A program made the translations under genes and the position numbers. From the NCBI GenBank assembly GCA_024811115.1, contig JAKOGH010000711.1, forward strand, positions 62,001 to 126,000: a DNA stretch of 64,000 bases. Direction: 5' to 3'. Positions within the stretch are counted from its first letter, which is position 1. Each line of letters begins with the position of its first letter. The notes beneath the pieces were generated by a model. It did not search any database, was not told where the DNA came from, and saw only the letters and a program-made list of their open reading frames with translations. Shown here piece after piece: positions 22,916 to 34,049 of the stretch. The stretch is from Terana coerulea. Taxonomy: Eukaryota > Basidiomycota > Agaricomycetes > Polyporales > Phanerochaetaceae.

Positions 22916-23901
22916 GCAAAGAATCAGCTAGCTGCTACAGTATGCGCTTAGCTAGCATGTGAGGTACCACGGTACTCATTTCAAACCTGTTCACAACCCA
23001 AGTCTGGCGTTATCATTTTACCTGAGGGCTTACGGGACGTTATGTTGAGCGCCGTCTTGAGCGTTACGACCTACTCGACAGCACTCAATTAGACCATGCT
23101 AAGCTCTCGCATCAATATGAAGGTAAGTGATCATCGCCACCATCTTCCGCACTGTTGATTCATTTTCGGTAGACTTTGCATTACGATAGCTAGCTCATGA
23201 CGTCCAGCGAGTTTGCTGAGTTCCAGGCACAATTGCCTGCCATGCCATGCGCGCTGTAGCGTACCTGCACAGTATTTTGGCGTACATTTGCCGTGTTGCG
23301 CCTTGCTAATCGTGTTTGGTGAATATCTACCACAAATTCATCTCAGCTACGTGCCCTGACGAACGTACAATTGGGGATAGTTTTCCGATGTTCCACGGAG
23401 ATGCGCTAATCGGCCATAGAAGGCCTGCTGGAGAGCGCGCGCTCGATGAGCATGTGTCTGTGGGTAAGTGGCGGTGACCTATTTGGTTTTAGGTCGTTGA
23501 ATACCCTCTTTAGACTGCTGAGCTTGTTGCACTTGACGGTGGCGCATCCAACATTGGTCCGCACAGTCATCATTGCCTTAGCGAATGCTCTAGACTCCAG
23601 TGAACTTACACAGTGCTCCAGCCATGTTCTAAATGACGATTCCTCATTGACTGAACGCTCTCCGATCACGGATGCAGTAGCGGATCGCCGTCTTCGCATG
23701 TTTTCTCGGAAGTTCTCCGCACGTACGCTGGCAAGAAAGCTGCGCAAGCTAATGGTGCACCTCCACGTGGTTCACGTAGCGCACGACAAACAATAAATAG
23801 TGTTCGCTGCGGGTGTGTGTGCTCATTCATCTTGCCTCTGCCACTCTTCGTGTGCTTCTCGCCCATCCCTATTCTTTCAGATATCAGCGTTCCACTCCAA
23901 C
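22916..23901. repeat. duplicated spacer between hydrolase copies (unit B)
   Basis: Spacer upstream of copy 4 that matches unit A (18952-20012) in scattered ordered blocks, including gactgaacgctctcc near 23655 and a block at 23428-23475. The minus-strand peptide here, SPPLTHRHMLIERALS, parallels that in unit A. The conserved order and distance to the next start codon (roughly 200-550 bp) suggest either a shared promoter or an old minus-strand gene. Confidence 0.45.
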
Positions 23902-25126
23902 ATGCCTACCGCCCAGATTGACGACAATGGTACAGAGATATACTATGAAGATTCTGGGGTTCCGCCGGGTGTGTCGGACTATACCACTATCGTCTTGGTT
24001 CACGGACTCGTGGTTCATAGTGGTGAGTATCTCCGCCGATGCTGCGTAACTATGATCTCAGCTGGTTCTCGTTGACTCATATTATGACAGCTGTATTTCG
24101 TCCCATGCTCCAACATGCATCGAAATACGGAATCCGCCTCGTCAGCATGAACATCCGCGACCACCCCGGCTCGACTCCGTATACCGAAGAGGAACTGTCC
24201 GATTTTGGGAACTCAGACGTTGAGGCCGAGGCTTCAGGCATGCGACGTCTGGGCCGCGAATTAGCGCTGTTCATAGCGCGCTTTTGCACCACCGAGAACA
24301 TCCCAGTCGCCAAGACTGTGGGCAAAGACACTACAGGCGGTCTGGTCCTTGCGCTATGGTCATTGGGAAATAGCTGTCTCTTACCACTGTTTGGGGATCC
24401 GCAGACCGTCTCCAGCGAGACAAAGTTCATTCTCCGATATTTTCTGCGCAGGGTGATAATGTACGGTTAGTATAAAATTGCAGCTTTACTACCTTGTCAA
24501 TGTAGTCTCACGCAGGACTCCATCTAGATGCGCCGTGCCTTATATTTGGCATTTACCCAGTGGATGAACCGATGGATCCGTTCAGCGATCCTAACGTTCC
24601 AGTTGATCAGAAAAGCTCGGCTTTTGTCAGCTGGGTATCATCGTACTATGCACCCGTGGTTAACCCCAAGACCATGACAACAGAGGAAATTCGTCAGTTC
24701 TCGGCGACTCCCGATCTTACACCCACGTTGCTCCGGCTATCGGAAGAAGAGCTACTAAGTCTAACGTATCCTCCTGCTGTCTTTCGATTCGGCAAAGTCT
24801 TGATGGTCTCTGATGACCTGCGTATACGGCATACTACCCATACGTTCCTTGATGCCGATGTCTTCCTCCCCAACGTCGACTTCGTGATAATGTGGTGCGA
24901 CCGCTCCATTTGGCCCTGCGTGTGGACTGTGAAGCACCTACAAGAACTGATGGAAAAGGGGGTGCCGCAAGGAAAATGTAAGCGGGAGGTATCCTATGTC
25001 AAGGTTGAAGGAAATCACTGCGTGAGCTGGTAGCCTCAACAGCATATTCGTGCTCTAACCTTGATCATGCAGTACCATTGGGATGAGCCTGAGAATATGG
25101 TGCGGCTGCTTTCGGAGAATATGTAA
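23902..25126 (+). CDS. tandem alpha/beta hydrolase, copy 4 (intact)
   Basis: The intact array member, 347 residues. Exons 23902-24022, 24091-24465, 24528-25021 and 25073-25126 add to 1044 nt in phase. It starts MPTAQIDDNGTEIYYEDSG. DYTTIVLVHGLVVHS gives the oxyanion region, MNIRDHPGSTPYT follows, and the elbow is LALWSLGNSCLLPLFG. The Ser is flanked as L-W-S-L-G, so the first glycine of G-x-S-x-G is missing. VDFVIMWCDRS and GNHC, then YHWDEPENM, carry the presumed acid and His regions. No signal peptide or membrane segment is seen. The family is widespread and multicopy in Agaricomycetes as far as I know, without an assigned substrate. Its intactness beside broken siblings makes it the best candidate for the functional copy. 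Confidence 0.85.
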
Positions 25127-25877
25127 AGCCGTGGTGGATGTGTCAACTACATAGTACTAGTAGGCATGCTTGGTAGTCTCACTTAGCATGCGTACAGGGC
25201 TGGTATTACATCATAATGATTCCGGACGTCGCAGCTTGTCGACATTTGCCAGATAATTCGTTACTGAAGTTGCCGACTCGAAGCTTAAGTAAGCGCGGAG
25301 CTCGAGCTGACTCGGAGGTGCTGCCAACGATCGTCTGGCCTAAGGAGTTTTGTGGGCGGAGCATGAAATCGGCACATGCCGTGATGCGCTCACGCCACCA
25401 AGTCCTCGAGCTCATCGGAAGATCCGAGTCGCTCTCAGGCTCCTTCCACGACAGCTCGCTACTTCATCCCTCAAATCCAGCATTCAGCTTTTGGATATAA
25501 GCAAGCGCAGGCTCTTGAGCACCTACACAAGACAATTCCAGGGAATAGTTGTCTCTAAGCGCCAAGCCTTGCCATCCGCGAATCTGGAGAGAGCGGTGAA
25601 TCATCAGAATTCAGGCTCACTCAACCTGTCTATTTTGCAGGAAAGTCCCACACCCCTGGTCTTCTCACTTGTTGGAACATATCTGACATTGATACTCAGA
25701 CAGGTACTCTTTGTGTTTTCTGAAGGGATGCCCGCCACCTTTCACGACGTCAGTTTGGATACCGTAAATTCCCCAAATCATCCGCCTGAAGAGCACGCAG
25801 GGAAGATGAGTGCGCCGCAGGCGAGTAACAACTAATTTGTGTTATCAATTATATTTGTCTTATACTCCTGCTATCGC
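25127..25877. other. intergenic, no gene called
   Basis: About 750 bp. A plus-strand frame (25350-25835) is open but has no recognisable fold. Its last codons before 25820 (ATGAGTGCGCCGCAG) could form a tiny first exon of the F-box gene through a GC-AG intron, which I note but do not adopt. Confidence 0.4.
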
Positions 25878-27153
25878 ATGCAGCTCCCCGCTGAGCTCGT
25901 CGATGCTGTTCTGGCATCTCTCTCAACTTCAAACCCTCATAGCATGGGCGATCTGCGCTCGTGCGCTCTTGTAAATCGTACCTGGCACGTTCTCACGCGT
26001 TCGCACCTCTTTTACGCTATCAACTATACCTTCGTTGGCAGTCAAGATGTCGATCCAGGCGCGTCCCACTATCCGACACTAGCCAAGCTCCACGCTTTCC
26101 TCCGGAATAACCATGCCATTGCAAGATGTGTACGGCAGCTCAATTTGAAGGCCAACTCTCAGCTTGAAGCCCAAGGTTCCACTGCTTCCGATCTGAACAC
26201 ACTTTTCAATCCCGTATCTGAATATCACGACCCGCTTCTTCTCATCTCAACTATCGCGTTGTGCCCTCGGCTGGAGGAAGTTGCCTTACACAACGTCTTT
26301 GTGGCTGACCCGATCCCGGATAGCCCCGAAAGGACTCTTCCTTCTCTATCGAAACTCAGCATCGAGACTTCCCAGGAGGAAATCCCCGACAGCGATGTCG
26401 GCATACTGTTGGGCTGCTTTGGGGCTGTCCGTGATTTAACTGTCAAGGCCTTTTGCTTCTACTCCTTTCGGCGTCCCGGGAGGGATTACAGCAGCCCAAA
26501 GCAGCTAGCTATCCGCAACCTCACTCTGTACGGCAGCCCGGAATCCTTGCTCCTTCATGTTGCCGCCTCACCATCTGCTCTCACTCTTCAAGAACTCACT
26601 ATTCATGACTTGGATGGCGGCTACGCGGGAATACAGGCGCTATTGAACGCTACTAAAGTCAGCCTTACCAACCTGAGTTTGACTTTTTCGGCAGTTGTTC
26701 TGGACATAGATTGTACGTCCCCTTAATTATAGACACGACCTTTTCACGTACTCAATCGGTCTTTCGTTGGCTGCAGCCGGTACCGCGCTTATCGATCTCT
26801 CAGAGTGCAAAGCCCTCGCCTCCGTCAAGCTATCCATGTACTCCTTCCTCACCGATTGGTTATGTGGATGGAGGATCCTTGCGACAGTTTCCGCAGATGC
26901 CAACCGCGCCCTTGAGGACATCACTCTGATCATACGACCTCGTAGCAACTTCGTAACTAAAGAAATTTGGGAGCTTCTTCAGCCGCGCTTGCTCTCAGAT
27001 ATTTGGTCTACGCTTGCTCAGCTCAGTAGTCATGGTGCTTTCAAGTCGTTCAAGCTGAACCAGGGGAAGTGGGTGGGCGATCGATATGTAAAGGAGGAAG
27101 AACTATACCCAGACGAACTTCATAGATTTAGCGGAAGAGTAGAACAGCTTTGA
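25878..27153 (+). CDS. F-box-like protein
   Basis: Protein with an N-terminal F-box (LPAELVDAVLASLST, then LRSCALVNRTWHVLTRSHLF) and a long leucine-rich C-terminal region typical of basidiomycete F-box proteins, which act as substrate adaptors of SCF ubiquitin ligases. The main exon runs from 25878 to about 26712. An intron with donor gtacgtcccc ends near 26775, and the second exon stops at 27153. The ATG at 25878 is chosen since MQLPAEL sits at the domain; an in-frame ATG at 25839 adds hydrophobic residues. The tail is unusual. The frame after the TGA at 27151 stays open to 27351 except for one more TGA at 27265, because of a 114-bp tandem duplication. The original protein may have been longer. 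The target is unknown. Confidence 0.72.
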
Positions 27154-27327
27154 CTGGACTTCAATGCAGACATTTACTGGGACTCTGTCGCTTCTCAGCC
27201 TGATTCTAATGCTGAACTATACCCAGACGAACTTCATAGACTTAGCGGAAGAGTAGAACAGCTTTGACTGGACTTCAATGCAGACATTTACTGGGACTCT
27301 GTCGCTTCTCAGCCTGATTCTAATGCT
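27100..27327. repeat. 114-bp tandem direct duplication
   Basis: Two adjacent copies, 27100-27213 and 27214-27327, differ by one base (gatttagc versus gacttagc) and are followed by the start of a third unit (gaac). The period equals 38 codons, so the F-box frame is kept. Each copy carries the same in-frame TGA. The near-identity implies a recent event. Confidence 0.92.
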
Positions 27328-27351
27328 GAACATCCCATGAACAAACGATGA

Positions 27352-27746
27352 CTGCCCGTGTAAAAGTTGGGCGACTTAGCTGTGCGTTGTTTCATATGGC
27401 TACAGACAATATGGTGCAAATCATTCGTGGCTGCTTAATGCTCCGTACCATATTCTACCTGGTGAGAGCGAATTACGGAGAAAGAAACAACGTTCCCACA
27501 CGTGGAATCGAACCCCGGGCAGAATGGGCGCCTATGTTCATTTAGTAGGCTTCGTCGTTTTTTGTTGCTTGTGCTCTCACTTGTAGTTCGTCGACCTGGG
27601 TTTGCTCACTGGAAAGAAACGATGCCAAGTATGACATTCTAAAAGTCTGTGGTGCCTATATACGTACAACAATGGTGTGGTATCGTAGTAAGAAAAGGGA
27701 ATATTAGGAAGCAAACATGGGTAATTGAAACCTCCATTAGTTATTG
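27352..27746. other. intergenic with a tRNA-like B-box word
   Basis: About 390 bp. On the minus strand, near 27500-27520, the word ggttcgattcc matches the tRNA B-box exactly and is preceded by ccgg. I could not find a matching acceptor stem, D arm or 7-nt anticodon loop within reach, so I do not call a tRNA. The 3' end of the OPY2-like gene may extend into this stretch. Confidence 0.35.
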
Positions 27747-29622
27747 CTATCGACCGGTACTTGAGCCAGAATAACGCGCATCCGCCTCCTTGCGCCCATG
27801 ATCCAACGCATATTGGGGCGCGTCTCCACTCAAAGCCATCGTATCCAGACTCGCCCGTTTCGCCTTTTTCACGATCGACAGCGGCGGCGTGGGAGGACTC
27901 TCCTCGCTTTTTGTGGGAGTGCGAGGGCTGGGGGTGACGCCAAGGAACCTCGGGGCTCGGCGGCGTATACGTAGCCGTCTGCCCCGACCCGTAGCTGGCT
28001 CTCTTCAGGCCCGCACCCTTGGCGGGCGTGGCGGGCGACCGTGGCGACCGTGGCGACGCGCCGTCCGCGGACGCCGTCGCCGGTGGGACGATCGGGAAGG
28101 AGGAGAGAATGGAGTGTGCGATGCTGTCGGCCGTGCTGAAGACCGACGTGCGGGCCGCGCGCGCTGTTCATGTCGTCAATCGCCTGTAGCTGCTGCTGCT
28201 CGAGCACGCCCGACGAGCGCGTCGGCGTCGGCTTGCTCGCCGACACCGGGAACTCTGCGCCGGGACTGTGCAGCGGGCGCGCGGTGGCGGGGTGCTGGGG
28301 ACTTTCGACGCCGGAAGGGCTAGGGGCGAGTCCATGAAGCGGCCCCGCGGCAGGAGGTGGGTCGAGGACTCGGCGGAGCCTGGGTCGGTCCCGGCGCTGC
28401 TCGGCCGTGAGTCTGGGTCTCGCGACAATGGTACGAGGGGGGCTTGCGGCGGCCAGCGCTGTTCGCCGTTGTCACCGAAGGTGTTGGCGGTGGGCGCGTT
28501 GGAGTGACGAGGAAGGTACGCCGACGAAGCGCGTTTCGGCGATGTCGGGCCCTGGCCGGTTTCTCTCTCAACATCAACGAAGCCCGAGGATGGCCCAGCG
28601 ACAGGGAACGCCACGCCTGGGTAGTGGTCGAGTGTCTCTTGCGACAGGGAAGACTCGGTATGTCCGCTTTCGGTGACGTACATGGACGACATGCTTCGCT
28701 GCGCGTGCAGCACCTCCGCCTTGGCCATGCCCATCACTTGCTTGACCGTCCCGTGCGACGGCGTGATGATGATCGGCGTAGAGAGGTCGCTGGCATAGCT
28801 GCTGGTGGTGTTGTATGAATAGCGCACTCCAAGGTGACTGACATCGCCACTTTGGCGTTGTGTGCTAAGTCGTGTGCTGAGCCTTGCACCTGACGGCCCC
28901 GAAGTTGACGGCGATGGGAGGGACAAGGACGGCATGATCTGAAGCATCTCGGACGGACTCAGCGTCGACGTCATGGAGAGCCTGTTTGCGCCTGACGCAA
29001 GCGTCGCAGGTGTCCTGAAGGCGGCGAATGAGAATCGTTTGGTGTTCCTCCAGAGAGGCTCGACGCAGGCACTGTGTTATGTCCGTGGTCTGCACCGTAT
29101 GAGCTCGACTGCGATTCGCCGGGCGTCATCGCCGAGGGAGGAGGCACCGCCGTACATGCGGTAGATCGGCAATTCGAGTCGTGAGCGTCGCACAAAGTCG
29201 TCGTTGGGGTCTGGTCTCTGAAGGACGTCTGCTGGAGGCGCGGGTATGTCTTCTTTCGCCTCTGTGAGGGCGGCTGGACGGGAGTTGCGGCTACGGCGGC
29301 GGTACCAGAGGAAAGCGAGCAGGACGATGGCGAATACGACGACAGACGCGACGATGGCTCCCGCCAGCACACCAGCGCTGACTCCAGCTGAAGACCCTAC
29401 AGACGATGTGGCCGCGCTGCGGGCGAAGCATTTGTGCGCGCCGCACGAGTCGCAACTCCTTGAGACGGGAGAAAGTTGAGTTCGATCAAGGTGCTGTCAT
29501 GGTAGGAATACCACTACTCACCGACTGACCGCCACACATGTTTCGTTCGACGCGCATGCGCACGGGGCCACTTCTGGACATAAAATACAGCTTGAGTCTA
29601 GTTGAAAAGGGTCCAATGACAT
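27747..29622 (-). CDS. OPY2: OPY2-like membrane anchor of the HOG pathway
   Basis: Single-pass plasma-membrane anchor resembling yeast Opy2, which recruits Ste50-Ste11 in the HOG osmostress MAPK pathway. The extracellular N terminus carries the Cys-rich OPY2 pattern: CILCPEVAPCACASNETC, then across an intron RSCDSCGAHKC. A membrane helix (GAIVASVVVFAIVLLAFLW) and the basic stop RRRSR follow. A long Ser/Pro-rich cytoplasmic tail comes next, with DFVRRSRLELPIYRMYGG and later MTSTLSPSEMLQIMPSLSLP. The exon joins near 29060-29160 are unclear. Two single-base breaks lie in GC-rich runs at about 28271-28282 and 28151-28166. Beyond them the tail continues as ARTSVFSTADSIAHSIL. The stop at 27747 is my best reading, since the frame used before it has no early stop. 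Cysteine spacing supports the call. Function is by family only. Confidence 0.68.
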
Positions 29623-31439
29623 AGCGCGAGTGTAGATTAAATGAGTCCGATCACAGATGGCCCAGGGATTGAAAGAGCGTAGAGTTCGACTAGCGAGCGG
29701 TTTAGCAAGAGAAGAAAGGATGCGCGTAGGACATGTCCTGTAGTGACCAGCACGGTGCAAACGAAGAGTCGTCGACGTCGACGATAAAGGAGGGTCGCAG
29801 AGTTAAGACCTCTACCCGTTTCTGGTTGCCTTCGAGATCGGCGAGTGAAAACTTGACCCAAACTGCGCCTTCTGATATCAAGTCCGCTGGCCGGAGTCGA
29901 GACCACTTCCCCACGGCTGGATTGGTGAGGGGCGCACTGCGCCGCCTTGCCCAGACAGATGTACACAGACAGAGGTTCAAAAGAGAATGAGAGAAGCATG
30001 CCCGGAAATCGGGAACATGGTCGTGGTTGTGAACGAAGTGCGTGGTTGCCACGCTCAGGCTTGCCGGTAGCAACAATCAAATCTCGGCGTACGCTTAGCG
30101 CCCAATGAGAGAACAAACGATCCGAGCGCTCGCCATCAGCATTTGTTGAAGGACTTATGCGTCCTAAGCCTGTTCTCTTCACTACATACGAAAGCGCAAA
30201 GCGTTCCCAAGTTTGTTGCGCAAAGCGACCAACGTAAGTCAACATGTGAAGCCTGAGTATTATCTGTGGGTTCGCCGCTATTAACGGGTTATAAGTAGTC
30301 AAAGAGGTGACTTACTTTCTACCATTCGCACACGAGTATAACATGTGCTCATTCGAAAAACATTGTGCTTCGCAATATCAAAGCAAAATTCTCGGCGTCG
30401 TCATGGTATCACGGTTCATAGCGATATGTCGGAGAAGACCGAACGCCACAAAGCCTCGGCCGGTCACGATCAACTCGGCAACCAAAAGACCTCTGGCATG
30501 TGGCAAGAGTCGCCGGTGCCGCGGCGCTGCCAGTTGAGCTGAGGCTGAGGCCCGTTCAAGTTACCTATGCCGCTGCGCAGCCTTGCAGCCGTCGATGCCG
30601 GCAGCGTACTCGTACCTGTTCTTCAAGCTTCAAGTTGTTTGCCTTCTCCCCTCTTCTCCTCGACGGACATATTAATGTTGCTCCCGCCTTTCCTCCTGCT
30701 GCCGCCTCCACTCGTTCTCATGCTTGCCCTTGTCATTCCTGCATACGTTGACTGGGTCGCCACCTCAGATCCCCAACCGGCTCACCAGACATCCCGCTCG
30801 AACCGCCGCCCTGCGCACATTGCAGCCATAACGTTAGACGGAACGACAGCCTTGATCACGCCGACTCCCGAGCGCCTTTAGTGAGTATAGCAAGTAATAT
30901 GACGAGGCTGGGCTGGAGGTGCGACGAGACCCTCTTATGAAGCTCTTGATGCCTCCAACTGCCGTCGTGCGGTATTGGGCATCTTTTCTGGAGAGAACCT
31001 CTTTGGCCGATGTAGATAAATCACCTTCGTACCTGGCGATGCTGTGAATATGCACTATGTACCTTCAGGCTTGGCTGTACCCCAAACATTTCTCGACCTG
31101 TGTCACGGGCCGTCTTGTAAGGCGTGAGCCGTGAGTGGTAGTGTTCAAACAAGTGGATGCGCAGACGAGCTCCCCGGTGCAGAATGGTTGACTTTCGCTC
31201 GCGACCTAGTAACCCAAGGCATGATGTCGCAAATGATTCAGTGACGCTGTGCCCGCCGTACACTCCAGCGTGGCACCGCCATGCTCGACTCGGAAGTAGG
31301 AAGTCGTGAACAAAAGTCCGCGTGAGCATTCAATCTGTAGCTGTTAAAGCACTAATGGTACATTCCGTCTATTCGTACAAGTTCGTCCTTGATGTCCGCT
31401 TTCGTGTCAGCGTCCGCTGGCTAACGACCAGGGAGCGGC
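29623..31439. other. 1.8-kb gene-poor stretch
   Basis: No gene is supported. A 221-codon minus frame (29637-30302) and a plus frame with hydrophobic, proline-rich content (30567-30881) are open but show no family motif, and their composition looks like noncoding sequence. The left end is the promoter of the OPY2-like gene. Confidence 0.45.
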
Positions 31440-33496
31440 TCAATGCGCCACAACATGCTGCTCGAGCTTACTCCCATCGCCGTCGCTCTTCTTATAGTCA
31501 TGCCCAAACGCATCGGGCCCCTCGTGGTCCACGCGCTTGACCACCCGCGCGATGGCGTCGAGGCCCATGTCCAGGTTCGCGAGCGGCGGGCCGAACGAGA
31601 TGCGCACAAAGTGGTGGCACGGCGACGCGAACAGGTTGCGGCGGTGCGACGGGTTGATGTCGAAGAAGATGCCGGGGATGACGATGCACTTCTCCTTCAG
31701 CAACTCTTCGAAGAACGTCTGCGCGGGGTGCGGTCAGCTCGCGGATGATGAGACGAATCGCAAGACGATACGCACCAGACCGTTGTTGAGTGGGGCGGGC
31801 AGGCTCTCGAGGTTGAGCCAGACGTAGAACGTCGCCTGCGGAGGCACGGCGACTTTCAGGCCAAGCTCCTCGAGACGTTTGAGCACGTGGTCGCGCTTCG
31901 TCTTGAAGTGCTTCTGCAGCGCCAGCCTCTCGCTCTTGACGTGCTGCGGATCAAGAAGGGGTATGGCTGCGACTTGCAAACTAGAGTTCATTGTTAATTC
32001 ATATTCTAGTGCTGAGAAGATAGAGCCGAAAGTACTCACGGGTGGCTTGCACCTCCGTCGAGGTACGAACCTGACTGCGACAGCGCGCTGACAAGGTTCT
32101 TAGGACCAATGACCCAGCATACTCGCCAACCGGGCAGTCGCCAGTTCTAGGACGACGTCAAATCAGACTCTCGCCGTGAAGAACGAGTGTGCGTACCTTG
32201 GTGAGACCGTCGACGATAACGATTGAGTCCTGCAATATGACGTCAGCACACGGCCAGGATTGTTGACGCTGAACGCGTACCTGATTGACGTCTTCGATGT
32301 ATTCAGCGGACGAGATGCACTGCCCGAATTCCGACTCGTTCTCGGGGTAGATATACCATGAATAGAACTTGGGAAGCTTTAGCCGAGACGCGTGATGCAT
32401 AACCACCTACACGCACCTCGTCAAGGATCACAGTCGTTGAGGTGTTCCGGGCCAAGTCAACCAAGGACTTTAGCTCTTCGCCTTTGACGACCTGACCAGT
32501 CGGGTTGCGCGGGTTGGAGGCCAATATGACTGCCAGGCCCTGGTTCTTGATGTCTCTACCCAGTTGTTCCACATCCAAGCGGTACGAGTTCTGCATGAAC
32601 GGTTTGTATCAATATTTAGCCACCGCTGTCGCGGCAATGAGAGCTCACCTCCGCTTGCAAAGCTGTGGGTACGGGAACAAGCTTCTTGAACGCGCTCAGC
32701 ATCTGGTCATACGCAGTGTAATCCGGGATTTGATAGGACTGAGGGCGCGAGGCATACTGTTAGGCTGCGACATGATTTGGCGACAAACGTGCGACTTACC
32801 GTGTACACGCTTCCAATAACCGCGGCAACGCGAGACAGCCCTACACGCCCGCCGGGAACGATGCACACGTTCTCGTATGTGTACTGGCTCTTCTTCCCCT
32901 GGCGGTATTGCAGATTGTAGAGGTTCGCGACTGCCTCTCGCAGCTCCTTCACGCCCGTCGTCGGTGCATACTCTAACGCGTCGGTCGGGACTTGGATCGT
33001 GGTCGGACGCGGCGCGCTGTCGGGAATGTCACCGACCTCCGGGGCACCTTGGCCGAGGTTGGCCCACTCGTGGGAGGACGTGTAGGAGAAGCCGTTCGCC
33101 ATCGCTCGGTCTGAGCAGTAGATGACACCGGTGCTACCGGGATGCTCTATGCCAGGAACAGTCTCTTCATCCTGGTCAACGAAAGTGAGCAAGCTATTCT
33201 AGCTATGAGTAGATATGGTGACGTACGGGATTGACAGTCTGGGGAGAAATATTTTTCGACTGATGCCCAGCGGCATCACGGAAGATCTGGTATTGTAAGT
33301 GTCAACACTTCAATCTGCAGTTCCTGAACGGCAGGCAACGCACCTGATGAGCCTCGGAGTGGTCTTCATGTTCAGCTTGCTTCACGACAGTGTGAGCCTA
33401 TACAGCAGCAAGATGCGCTTAGCCACTCCTTATATCGCCCGCAATTCACGGTATGATACTCACCACATCTCTGAAGCGGTCAAGCAGGGTGGTCAT
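31440..33496 (-). CDS. PLP-dependent class I/II aminotransferase
   Basis: Fold-type I aminotransferase, cytosolic by appearance. The start is MTTLLDRFRDV at 33496, followed by several short exons (AHTVVKQAEHEDHSEAHQ, then IFRDAAGHQSKN) and NLGQGAPEVGDIP, the substrate-side loop. ALEYAPTTGVKELREAVANL, ILASNPRNPTGQVV (the NPTG motif) and STTVILDE follow. The internal-aldimine lysine is in VDGLTKNWRLPGWR, and VRISFGPPLANL has the arginine that binds the substrate carboxylate. The end is EQHVVAH at 31440. At least eight introns of about 50-60 nt are present, and the reading frame is unbroken through them. Members of this branch include aspartate- and aromatic-type enzymes; the substrate cannot be told here. 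It is divergent from the M3 peptidase across about 550 bp. Confidence 0.85.
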
Positions 33497-34049
33497 CGTC
33501 GAGGAGCTGATGTTTACGGTCGCTGGGGGCTCAGAGATGGTGGGGGGAGGCAAGTAGGTGTGGGAAGGCTACATGTATGCGCCATGGCTGCGTATTCGCT
33601 GATAATTCTGGATTACTCGATGGCCCTGGCGCTGCCATGAGTTGAGGAGGAGGAACAAAGGCCCAGGGCTAGAGGGAATACATCATAGCCAACCCTAACC
33701 TCAGAGGCGCGCGATGACCAGCGCGCCTCACTGAGCCTCGAGAGTCGAGATATAAATAGGTTCAATATATTGTATTATCTAAGCATTATCTAAGCGCGCA
33801 TTTCACGCGCGGTGGAGTTTGAAATGTATGCCATGGTACTTACATTGATGGCACAGCTCGTAACGTTCACGGTACTTACTCTATACTGCATATATGTAGC
33901 ACATTGAGGTCCTTCAGTTGGCTAGGGGGTGCCCCCATGGCCCTTCGACGAGGCGGCTAGGCCTTCACATCGCCACGCATCGATCGCAGTCCGCTCTCTC
34001 TGGCTTGTTCTCTCCCCTCTCATCGACGTCCGGTACAACCTCCCCGACC
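33497..34049. promoter_or_regulatory. divergent promoter region (aminotransferase / M3 peptidase)
   Basis: About 550 bp between two divergently transcribed genes. It contains AT-rich patches (tatataaatag-like at 33751-33760, and gcatatatgtag near 33889). No gene and no specific factor site is claimed. Confidence 0.35.

Noticed and set aside
25350..25835. 161-codon frame before the F-box gene
   Set aside because: No recognisable fold; could be a 5' leader or chance.
27480..27560. tRNA gene on the minus strand suggested by a perfect B-box word
   Set aside because: No complementary acceptor stem, no A-box at the usual distance and no 7-nt anticodon loop could be found. At most a tRNA-derived fragment.
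29637..30302. 221-codon minus-strand frame as a gene upstream of the OPY2-like gene
   Set aside because: No domain, no plausible start context, arginine-rich composition typical of chance frames.
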